From Ochrobactrum sp. BTU1 (GTDB lineage: Bacteria; Pseudomonadota; Alphaproteobacteria; Rhizobiales; Rhizobiaceae): a DNA stretch of 64,000 bases. The position numbers and the translations under genes were made by a program. Under the pieces are notes generated by a model that ran no database searches, was not told the origin of the DNA, and saw nothing but the letters and a program-made list of their open reading frames with translations. The stretch spans positions 496,001-560,000 of the forward strand of contig CP076356.1 in assembly GCA_018798825.1 (NCBI GenBank), written 5' to 3'. Of this stretch, positions 42,916 through 54,000 are shown in pieces; within the stretch, counting starts at the first letter, position 1, and the number at the start of each line of letters is the position of its first letter.

Positions 42916-45050
42916 GCGGCAGCCTTTCCGGATCGCAACTGGCTGAGAACCTGATCTTTGGGCCCATCCATCGCAATCACACCATTATTGACCACGATAA
43001 GTCGATCAACGATCCGCAGCATTGCGGGGCGATGCGTGGCAACAATCACCGAAATGTTGCGTCCCAGTTGGCCAAGCACATGAATAACTGCCGCCTCCGA
43101 CACTTCATCAAACGAGGCTGTTGGTTCATCGAGCAGCAAAACACGTGGCTTCCTAAGCAGGAGCCGTGCGAGCAACAGGCCTTGCTTTTGTCCACCCGAT
43201 AATCCGAGCCCGCCTTCTTGAACCAGATGATCCAAACCTTCAGGGAGCCGATTGATAAAATCCACCAGCCCCATTTTCTCGAGCGTATCAAGGACATCCT
43301 CGTCCGTCGCCATAGGCGCGCCGATCGTAAGGTTTTCGCGCAATGTTCCGTGAAACAGTCGAGCGCCCTGCCCCATGACACCGATGTCACGCCTGACGTC
43401 TGTCGGATCAATGAGACCCATAACGATATCGTCAACGCGGATTTCCCCTGCCAATGGCTCGAGAAGTCCGGCAAGACCAGACAGGAGCGTGGATTTACCC
43501 GCACCATTGCGCCCTAAAATAGCGATGCGTTCGCCCGGCGTGATTGTAAGCTGATCAATTTTAAGAACGGGAGATTCGGGATTGTGCCCGAATACTGCGT
43601 CCTTGATGCGAAATGCACCGCTGATGGTTGGCTTATGAATTCGCTGCTCTTCCTGAGGCGCATCCACGGGAAGAGCCATCAGGCCGTCAAGCGCCTTGCG
43701 CGCGACCTGGGCCTGTTGCCAGCGGTTGAGGATTTGCGTTACCGACGCCAATGGAGCAAGCATCCTTGAGGACAGCATAGAGGCTGCGACAAGCACACCC
43801 GTACTTAGTTCGCCGGCCATAACCATGGGTGCACCGAAGAAGATGACTACCGCAAACACCCCACCTTGAACCGTCTGTGCAAACGATGACAACCGGTTAA
43901 TAAGATCGCGCAACTCCATTGAGGAGCCAGATGTGGTCTCGTTGTAATGGTTCCACAGGTTCTGGAACCGCGTTTCGGCCTGCATCGACTTGATATCGTC
44001 AAGTCCTTGTATGGCTTCAACCAGCATCGCGCTACGCAGCGAAGATTCTCGGGTGTTTGTTTCAGCCAGCCGACGAAGTCGTTTTTGTGCCAGCAGTCCA
44101 GGCACGACCAGCAGGACCATCGCCAAAAGAGGTATCCAGACCAAGGAACCGGCAATGTAAAAGAACAATACGCAAAACAGCAGGAAAAATGGAACATCCG
44201 CAATTGCCGCCACTGTCGTGGAGGTCAGCATTTCGCGGACATGTTCCAGCTCGCGTATCTGCGAAATAAACGTGCCGGTGGAGCGTGGTCGTGCGGTATT
44301 GCGGATACGAAGTGCGTGCCCGAACACCCGGTCTGATATCCGCAGGTCAGCAGCTTTTCCGGCTATATCGGTAATACGGCTTCGAGCGGTACGCACACCC
44401 ATCCCGAATAGGATCGCCATCATAACGCCGATGAACAAGACCCAGAGTGTGCTCATAGATTGCCCGGGCACAACACGGTCATAGACTTGCATTGAAAAAA
44501 TCGTGCCGGCAAGCGCCAGTATGTTGGTCACAAGCGAAGCAACCAACACTGCGCGGTAAGGCTTGAGATCCGCCAAAGCAATACTGCGCAACCAGTCGGG
44601 ACGCCAAGGCGCAATATAATCATCGATCCGTCGGTCGGGACGCGACGAAACAGGACGAAGCACAAACAGCCGTCGCAAGCGTGAAGCCAATTCCTCTCGC
44701 GATAACGGGGTCATCAGGCCCTTGTCACCGGACAGAATTACTCCGAAGCCTTCGGCAGTTTCCCGTTCAATCACTCCAACTTCGCCGCCACTAAACTCAA
44801 CGAGGAGTGGTAGCCTGAGAGCCGATAGAGCTGTAGCTCCCTCATCAATCTGCCGGATAGAAAGACTGACCGAGCGCGCAAGTGTAGCCAACCGGTCCTC
44901 ATCTGTGGACCACGCCATGTCAAGTTTTATGCGCTCCACCGAGATGGCCATGCCGTAATGCGTTGCGACACGCATTACGGCTTCGATCCACCCTCGGTTG
45001 GCGCGCCCCCCGGAGGGAGCGGGACCAGATTGGTTTGGCGCGGCGTTCAC
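42912..45050 (-). CDS. Type I secretion ABC exporter (LapB-like permease/ATPase)
   Basis: The 712-residue protein has an N-terminal C39-peptidase-like domain (about 20-140) without the catalytic Cys, then a six-helix membrane domain (about 160-440, with SMQVYDRVVPGQSMSTLWVL). The nucleotide-binding domain has Walker A GRNGAGKST (513-521), signature LSGGQKQ and Walker B VLLLDEPTASFDE. This is the LapB/HlyB class exporting giant adhesins without cleaving a leader. It starts 4 bp after the adhesin gene and overlaps the HlyD gene. Its substrate is almost certainly the 3473-aa adhesin. Confidence 0.94.
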   Translation of the reverse strand: MNAAPNQSGPAPSGGRANRGWIEAVMRVATHYGMAISVERIKLDMAWSTDEDRLATLARSVSLSIRQIDEGATALSALRLPLLVEFSGGEVGVIERETAEGFGVILSGDKGLMTPLSREELASRLRRLFVLRPVSSRPDRRIDDYIAPWRPDWLRSIALADLKPYRAVLVASLVTNILALAGTIFSMQVYDRVVPGQSMSTLWVLFIGVMMAILFGMGVRTARSRITDIAGKAADLRISDRVFGHALRIRNTARPRSTGTFISQIRELEHVREMLTSTTVAAIADVPFFLLFCVLFFYIAGSLVWIPLLAMVLLVVPGLLAQKRLRRLAETNTRESSLRSAMLVEAIQGLDDIKSMQAETRFQNLWNHYNETTSGSSMELRDLINRLSSFAQTVQGGVFAVVIFFGAPMVMAGELSTGVLVAASMLSSRMLAPLASVTQILNRWQQAQVARKALDGLMALPVDAPQEEQRIHKPTISGAFRIKDAVFGHNPESPVLKIDQLTITPGERIAILGRNGAGKSTLLSGLAGLLEPLAGEIRVDDIVMGLIDPTDVRRDIGVMGQGARLFHGTLRENLTIGAPMATDEDVLDTLEKMGLVDFINRLPEGLDHLVQEGGLGLSGGQKQGLLLARLLLRKPRVLLLDEPTASFDEVSEAAVIHVLGQLGRNISVIVATHRPAMLRIVDRLIVVNNGVIAMDGPKDQVLSQLRSGKAAA

Positions 45051-45054
45051 AATA

Positions 45055-48000
45055 TCAGACCTCGTAGTGAACGGCCGAGCGAAGTTCGTCTTCGAGCGAA
45101 GGTGCCGTCATTGGAGTGCTGAGGTCGACAAAATCGGAAGCTCCACCACCGGTGTCTGACGAAAACGGTTTAGCGTCGTGCTCGTCAGGCAGGATAGCGG
45201 ACATCGCATCGTGCCCTGTATCAGAGGACAGGACGTCATCGATTGTAAGAGCAGTCTGTTGCTCTACGGCAGGTACTGTAGACGCCTGTGTATCGATCGA
45301 CGCCAGACCGAAGCTTTCACTGTCTTCTGCCATTGCAAAGGAGAACAGGCTCGAATGATCAGAACTTGATGCGACGGCATCCTGGTGACTATCAATCGTC
45401 ACGCCGTCAATCTTTAGAGTGACCGTCGTGCCACTTTCACCGGTCCCCGTGTAAGATCCGTCTGACTGCAGCACCCAGTTTCCTGAAAGCGACAGCAAAT
45501 CCTCCGATGTTCCCTTTATTGTCAGGATATGGTTTGCATCGGTGATCGCCTGAACATCATCAGGGGTCAGATCTGTGATTGCATTTGTTCCATGAATTCC
45601 CAGATCAATGATCTCGATATTCTTAAGGTGTTGCTTAAGATCATCACCACTGAGATCTTCGCCAAAGCGCAGGGCAACGGTGTCGGAACCGGCTCGGCCG
45701 TTGATGTTTGAACCACTCCAAATAAATGTGTCGTTACCTGATGTGGCTGTTGTAGGCGTTACAGCAAGCGTCAGCGTGTCGGTTACATGCTGCGATTCCG
45801 TTCCTGTTGCACTTTCAACAGTCCATGCCTCGACCCTGATCTGCGTGCCCGCCGTGGATGCGTCCTGATCGGAAAGCGCAGATGCTGCTTGAACGAAACC
45901 AAGCTTATCGAGATTGTCCTGCGACAAGCCAGTGATCGTATAGGAATTGGTGAGCTGATCGTAAGCGATCGATATGGCATCGTTGTTTGCATCGATAAGC
46001 TCGCCGCCGATATAAAAGGCTGCATGCGCACCAAGACCGGTAAGTTTCAAGGTTGTGGTTTCGGTACTTGCATCCTCAACACCTGCAACGGCGGTCGCCG
46101 CATCAACCATGGCTGCATTCAGGTTCAAGCTGATGATGCGACCTTCCTTACCAAACGACAAGGTCGGATCGATTGCTATTCCGTCTGCGACCGCTTCAAC
46201 GGTCACAGGTGCAAGCGGCACAGTATCCACTCGGGTCGTCGGCAGGCTAGCCTCACCTGATTCAACCACGAGCGAAAGATCCGTAAGCGTGCCGCTCCAA
46301 TGTGGGGCGGGTAGGATTGCTACATAGGCAGGCATCGTACCGTCAGAGGAAATGACCCAGGTATTGGTGCTGCCATCGCCACCGGCGTTTGAAGCCTGGG
46401 AAGCGACAGTTGCATCCCCTGCACTTGAACCGACATAAAGCAGGAAGCCCACCGGAACGCCAGACAACAGAATGGACTTGATCGCTTCAGAACCATCGTT
46501 GTCTTTGAGAGCAACCGTGAGACCAGTCAACTCGATCGCGTTGGTCTTTTCTGAAGTGCCGCTCTCCTTGCCAGTCACTGGCTGACTTTCCACCGTGACA
46601 CCATTGTTGACGATCAAGACTTCAGCGGTGCTGGAGGCCGAAGCGGCTTCCGTATTTGCCGCACCAGTTTCCTTCGTCTGTACCCAGGCATTGAAAGTTA
46701 CGTCGCCCGGCTGGAGGACGGTTCCATCTGCCGCAGTGTAAGTGAGCTCGACTGAGCCGCCTGCAGTGCCAATCTCAACAACATAATATTTGCCATCTGG
46801 CACACCTACGACTCCACTGATGTCGGTCAGCGTCAGCGTTCTGCCTTCACCATCAGTGAGCGTGCCATTGTCGTTTCCGTTGGTCGAAACCTGAACATAA
46901 AGCTTGCCGTCAACGATCGTTCCGAACGTGCCGTCTGCAACATCGAAAGCCGAAATCGTTGCAGTAACACTGGTTTCTCCTTCTGCGACGTCAGGAACGT
47001 CGATGGTTACCGTCGCCTCGTCGGTCACCGGAATAATAGGCATGTCCGGCTTGGTGACCGCTTCCGTGCTGGTGCCACCAACCGCTGCTGCCGTCAGCTT
47101 GGCGTCAAAGTTGAATTCGGCATTGTTGTCATTGCTGTTAAGCGGGGGGGTGATTTTGATACCAGCAAGCAACCCATCAAGTGCGGCTTGACTGTCGCCG
47201 TTTGCAGGCACAACAACGGTTGCAGACCATGTCGGTACGCCGTTGATCGTGGTGAAGGTCATACCGTCGACGGTTGTACCTGGTGCTAGATTGGTGAGCG
47301 TGACGGTGTAACTATAAGCGACACTCGAGTCACTTGTTGTGACCTTAGCATCAATAACACCATCCAGGGTAAATTCAGTGTCTTCTGTACCCTGCGCACC
47401 ATTGTAGCTCCATTCGTCGATAACTGGAGGCAGGTAAGATTGGCCGTCACCCAGATCTACCGTGAGGTTCCATTTGACGGAATCGGTTTCGATCTTGGCA
47501 GGCGAATTGACGTTCTGGCCCTCATCCTGCGCAAGCACGGTCATTGTGATGGTCGATGTGAGGTTAGACGCGCCCTTTCCGACGACGAATTCGACCGGAA
47601 GATTGATGCCACCAATGCCGATCGATTTCGCGTCCGCGCCGGAATAGATAAGGAGCCACGAACCTGCACCAATCTGGGATGCGCCGTTGACGGTAACACC
47701 ATCAGGAACACCCTCAATAACCACGCGGACCAGATGTTCGCTGCCATCCGTATCGGCCGAATTTACGTGCAGGTTTACGGTCACTGTGCCGCTGGTCGTA
47801 ACAGTCGCTGTGTCTGGTTCTGCATCGTCACCGGCAATCTCATCAGAAGTTGTACCAGTGGCGGAAGTCATGGTGATCGCCGTAATCGATGCATCGACTG
47901 CATCGGTTACTGGCAGTGCGTCAATTGTAAGCGAGCCATTCTTCACTTCAGTCACGGCAGTTAAAGTTCCATCAGTTGATGGATCAATCACTTCGTAAAG

Positions 48001-51000
48001 GAAATCCAACTTGCCAAGGTCACCGTCAAGATTGGCGGCACCCTTCGCGCCCAGACTATCGATCTGATCGGACGGGACAATATAGTAGGTTTTCCCTTCA
48101 ATTTCTTTCGTTTCAAGGTTCGCTGCTGAAATTTCTGCTCCGCCTACATAGAGCGTAAATTTGCTTGCGTTGTAATCAACCGGAATGAAAATACTGCCCA
48201 ATTTCTCATCTGTATCACCGTTTTGCGGAATGATTACCAGATTGAGCAGGGAGATTTCATCCTCGATAAGGGTGGCAGTTGATGTGATCAGTGCCTCCGG
48301 CGACGGAGTAACCGTGAAGCTGACATCGGTGAGAGGACCTGTGCGAGAATCGCCATCGTTTTCAGTTGTAACACCAGCGACCTTCAGGTTCACCGTCCCA
48401 CTAAAATTCTCAGGAACAACAATAGAAACCTTCGAAAGGTCACTTGCCGACACCATCCAGATCCGTTCGGTCCCAGTGCCCGAAACGACCATCGTAGCTC
48501 CGGTTAATGAGAAATTCTCTGAAAGCCCTGTGATGCGAAGTGTAGTTACTTCCGATCCGTCGGTGTCGCTAGACGCTACCGAGGTTATAATATTGGACAG
48601 CTGGACCTTGTGTGCACCTGCATCGAGTGCTGCCTCTGTCGTGGTATAGGCAACATTTGGCAGTGTGATTAAGGCATTATCGGCGACACCGGTAACCGCA
48701 ATATCAATCGTGCGGGAAACAGGCGCAGATGTTGACGTTCCGTCGACCGAAACCGCGCTGACAGTCAATTTGAAATCATTGTTGCTGTTAAGCGGCGGTG
48801 TGACGGTCATTGGGTAGCTATTGTTGAACCCAACGATCGTAACCGCACCGCCACTGACAGTCAGTTTTTCGCCGTTGTAGGTGATTACCGCTCCATCAGG
48901 AATGCCCGAGATGGTGACGTTGAAGGTTTCAGAATCATCCGAACTCGTTGTTTTGATCGAGAGCGGGATTGCTGTATCTTCAAGGCCCGTAGCACGACCA
49001 TTGAGCGCCATGGTTACTTCATCAGCTACAGGTTCAAACTTGATCAAAGAAAGCGTAGCTTCACCGCTGATGGCTACATTGACACCATCTCCGCTTTCAT
49101 GTGGAGGATCAAGTGGGAGTGTGGAAACGTCGCGATCGTCATCATAGTCAACCGTTGCCGCCTGCACTCCAATGGTGAGCGTTCCCGAAACATCAGCCGG
49201 AAGCTTAACCTGCAGCGTGTTGAGATAAACAGATGGTACCCAGATTGGTTCGCCGACATAGGTCTGCGTCTGCCAAGTAAGACCATTATCTGTTGAATAA
49301 CGGAATTCAGTGCCAATAACCGTGTCAGTTTGCGTGTCAGACGAAAGCGTTGGGGTCAATACAGCATAAGTGAATTCATCCGAGTCTGCATTTGACCAAG
49401 CTGACTGCAGGTCGGCGAAGCCGCCACTGGTATTCGATGCGCCTGTGTAATTGCTACCAAGTGCAAACCAGGCATCTTCCTGACCCGCAACAGAATAGGC
49501 GTGATCGCCATTCATGGTGACGTCGTTTTGTCCATTTCCATCACTGTCGCTGTCGGTTCGCTCAGCCACAGGCGTAACGGTGATCTTCACGTCAAGATCA
49601 ACTGTCTTGGTATCGCTATCAGAACCATTGGTATCGGTGCTGGTGATAGACAATTTGATCGTGGCATCCAAGCTGCTATGCGCTGGCGGCGTAATCGTGA
49701 AGGCATCAAGAATAGCTTCTCGATCAGTTTGGCTCAATGAACCGTCAAATGTGATCGTTGCAGTGGTGCCAGAAACATTGTAGCTCCAGCCTGCCGATGC
49801 ATCAGGGGTCCCAACGGTCCAACCGGTGGGAACTTCAAATGTGACTTCGTTGATGACTTCGGAGCCGGCTGCAGTACCCGTATCAGTGACAGCTACACCT
49901 GCAAGGAAGTGAACAGCCGTATCTTCCGCTGTTGTACTGTCCGTCGCAGTGACATCACCAGCAACAGGAGTAACCCGCAGATCAATTGTCACACTGCTCG
50001 TTACGGTCGCTGGAATACCTGCTGAATCACTGTCTGTGTCACGGGTATTAAGCGTGATTACGACATCTTTAATATCACCGCTGAAATCTCGTGGTGGCGT
50101 GATGGAAATATTTGGTGCCGTTGCGAACGTGCTGGTTTCAGGCGAAGTGACAGAGCCGCTCGCACCAACGGTGTAATTCGTTCCATTGATGGTTACGATT
50201 GATCCCGCAGGCAAGCCGCTGACACTATAAGAATAACGTTCACTACCGTCAGTGTCGTTTCCAGCATTCGCATCAGTACTAGTCAAAGCCGCGGTGAGAT
50301 GGCTCGACAAATCGATTTTGCTGTCCTCAGCAAAAGTAAGCGTCCTGACATCGCTCTCAAGCTCCGCCCCGTCGGTTACTGCTTGAACATCAACATTGAT
50401 GACCTGCGTGCTCGACGCTCCCGCCACGCCCGCGATCTTGCCGCCGCTGGCATCAACTTCATAGCTGGTCGCGCTAACGGTTACAGTAAAATTATTGCCG
50501 CTTTCAGCGCGCGGATTTGCCACGAGAGCCGCATACTCGGCTGAAGTCAGATAGTAGATCCCTCGGGCGTCGTCAGCAGCAGGCGTGTCGCTCACATGAG
50601 GTACATCAGACAAGACGATGGTGATTTTACCATCGACTGGCGTAAGCGTTTTCACACCCGTAGAAAGCGTTACGCCATCGGCGCCTGCGCCACTTATGGT
50701 CAGCGTGATTTCACCAAGGCGCTCTGGATTATCATTGTTATCCGTACCTGTGCCTGTATCGGTGATAACAGGTGTCTTCAGGCCAAGCGTAACTGCTGTG
50801 TCTTCGTCGGTATTGACGTTCTTGTTTGCCTCAAGCTCAGGGGCATCGGCAACCTTGGTGATCGTGAAGTCAAGCGTCTGCGTAACGGACTTGCCACCGC
50901 CGCTTTCTCCCATCGTGTAGGATACCGTAGGGATATTACCGCTGTAATTTGGAGCGGGTGTAAAGGTATATTTCCCGTCTTCTCCAATGATCAGCGTGCC

Positions 51001-54000
51001 AAGAGCAGCCCCATCCTTTGTCAGATTTACCAATTCGCCCGGGGTAAATGTCTCTTGGAGACCATCGCCATTCGCATCGACCGTAAAGCCGGTCAAAATG
51101 ATTTTGTTATCAACATCAGAAACGAAATCTTGCAGCGAGCCGTTGACGACGCCGTCCTCGAGGACATTTATCGTTTCGTTGCCAAGGCCCGTGATGTCGT
51201 CGTTGCTACCATTGACAGTAACAGTAATGACCTGTTCGCGAGTAGCTCCATGTTCGTCGGTCACCACCGCTGTGAACGTTTCTGTTCTTTGTTCACCATC
51301 ATTCAAGGCTTGTGTGGAGGCTCGAGTGTTGTCGAGCGTATAGGTCCACTCACCTGTTTGGGCATCAATGCCGATTGTGCCATATGTCCCGTTGGTGGCG
51401 ACGACGCTCCAGGTCAAAGTCGCATCCTTATCAACATCGGATGCTGTCAATGTTCCGCTAACCACATTGTTTTCATCAGGGTTAGCAGTTCCCTGCTCGG
51501 TCACTTCGCCACTCGCTTCAGCCGTTCCGGACGTGATCTCCGGACGGTCATTGGCGCCAGTGACTGTGATGGTCAATGTGCTGCTGCTTGTCGCACCGTT
51601 AACGTCAACCGCTGTATAGGTGAAGGTCTCAGTGACTTGCTCGCCTTGCTTTAGGGATTGTGTTTGTGTCGAGGTGTTGTCAAGTTCATATGTGTAGCTG
51701 CCATCGCTATTCAGCGTGAGGGTTCCATAGGTTCCCTGAATGCTCGAACCCACCGTTCCAACAACATCGCCAAACTTCACTTCATTTACAGCCAGTGTGG
51801 CCTTTTCACCATCATCAACGTCAGTATCATTCGTCAACACGTTGCCGGTTGCAGTGGCAGTTCCACTTATCGGATCGTTACCACCGTCCTGAACGCCTGC
51901 TTCCGACACTGATCCGGTGTCGGCATTTGCAACCGGTGCATCGTTGGTTCCGTTAATTGTGATGACGACTGTTCGGGTTTCGGTTCCGCCCTTCCCGTCA
52001 CTCACCTCAACGTCGAAGCTCAGCTCGACCTTATCGCCTTCATTCAGAGCCTGAGTAGCACTCAGCGAATTGTCGAGCGTATAGGACCAAGCCCCTGTCA
52101 CAGCATCGATGGTGAAGGTGCCGTAGGTTTGATCAGGAGTGCCCAGCACGCTCCAGCTAAGCGTATCGCCATCGACATCGGATGCGTCAAAACTTCCTGT
52201 CGCGGTCGGATTACCAGGAACTGGTGTGTTGTCATCGACAACACCTGCCTCAATCACTGTGCCGTCCTGGTCTCCCCCAGCAATCACTGGAGCATCATTG
52301 ACTGGATCAACCGTGATGGTGAGATTGGCGGTATCCGTGCCACCTTCCCCATCGCTGATCGTATAAGTGATCGTCGGAACCGTGCCGTTCCAGTTTTCGT
52401 CCGGCGTAAACGTGTAGGCACCGGTGCTGTCGAGCGTAAACGTGCCAACATTCTCAATTATGGCATTGTCGCCAGCGCTGTAGGTGGTTCCATTGATCAC
52501 AAACTGCGTAACGACAAGCGTATCGCCATCTGGATCAGTGTCAGCCACATCACCCGCTGCGCTATCAAGCAGCACATTGCCGCTCACAGGTGTATCTTCG
52601 TCAGTGCTTACAGCATCATCATTGGCAACCGGAGCAGGATTGGAAACAGTCCATGTGAAGGTTTGATCGACAGTGCTGGTGCCATCACTTGCCGTGATCG
52701 TCACACTATGCGCACCGCCAACACCGTCCTGGCTTGCGGATGGATCAATGGTGCCGCTGATAATGCCCGTATTCGGATCAATCGTCAGACCCTTTGGCAG
52801 CCCCGTGGCGCTATAGGTAAGCGTATCGCCATCAACATCCTTGAAGAAATCGCTCACATCAAGCGAAGTGATGGCGTCAGCATCATCATTTGCCTGATCG
52901 ACAATCGTACCAACGGCCTCTGGCGCGTCATTAACAGGATCAACCGTGATGGTAAGATTGGCAGTATCCGTGCCACCTTCCCCATCGCTGATCGTATAAG
53001 TGATCGTCGGAACCGTGCCGTTCCAGTTTTCGTCCGGCGTAAACGTGTAGACACCGGTGCTGTCGAGCGTAAACGTGCCAACATTCTCAATTATGGCATT
53101 GTCGCCAGCGCTGTAGGTGGTTCCATTGATAACAAACTGCGTAACGACAAGCGTATCGCCATCTGGATCAGTGTCAGCCACATCACCCGCTGCGCTATCA
53201 AGCAGCACATTGCCGCTCACAGGTGTATCTTCGTCAGTGCTTACAGCATCATCATTGGCAACCGGAGCAGGATTGGAAACAGTCCATGTGAAGGTTTGAT
53301 CGACAGTGCTGGTGCCATCACTGACCGTGATCGTCACACTATGCGCACCGCCAACACCGTCCTGGCTTGCGGATGGATCAATGGTGCCGCTGATAATGCC
53401 TGTATTTGGATCAATCGTCAGACCCTTCGGCAGACCCGTGGCGCTATAGGTGAGCGTGTCACCATCAATGTCCTTGAAGAAATCGCTCACATCAAGCGAG
53501 GTGATGGCGTCAGCATCATCATTTGCCTGATCGACAATCGTACCAACGGCCTCTGGCGCGTCGTTGACGGGATCAACCGTGATGGTAAGATTGGCGGTAT
53601 CCGTGCCACCTTCCCCATCGCTGATCGTATAGGTGATCGTCGGAACCGTGCCGTTCCAGTTTTCGTCCGGCGTAAACGTGTAGACACCGGTGCTGTCGAG
53701 CGTAAACGTGCCAACATTCTCAATTATGGCATTGTCGCCAGCGCTGTAGGTGGTTCCATTGATAACAAACTGCGTAACGACAAGCGTATCGCCATCTGGA
53801 TCAGTGTCAGCCACATCACCCGCTGCGCTATCAAGCAGCACATTGCCGCTCACAGGTGTATCTTCGTCAGTGCTTACAGCATCATCATTGGCAACCGGAG
53901 CAGGATTGGAAACAGTCCATGTGAAGGTTTGATCGACAGTGCTGGTGCCATCACTGACCGTGATCGTCACACTATGCGCACCGCCAACACCGTCCTGGCT

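Noticed and set aside
50596..51654. 352-codon plus-strand open frame opposite the adhesin gene
   Set aside because: Antisense shadow of the adhesin modules with unusual composition (Cys, Arg and Ile rich) and no family match.
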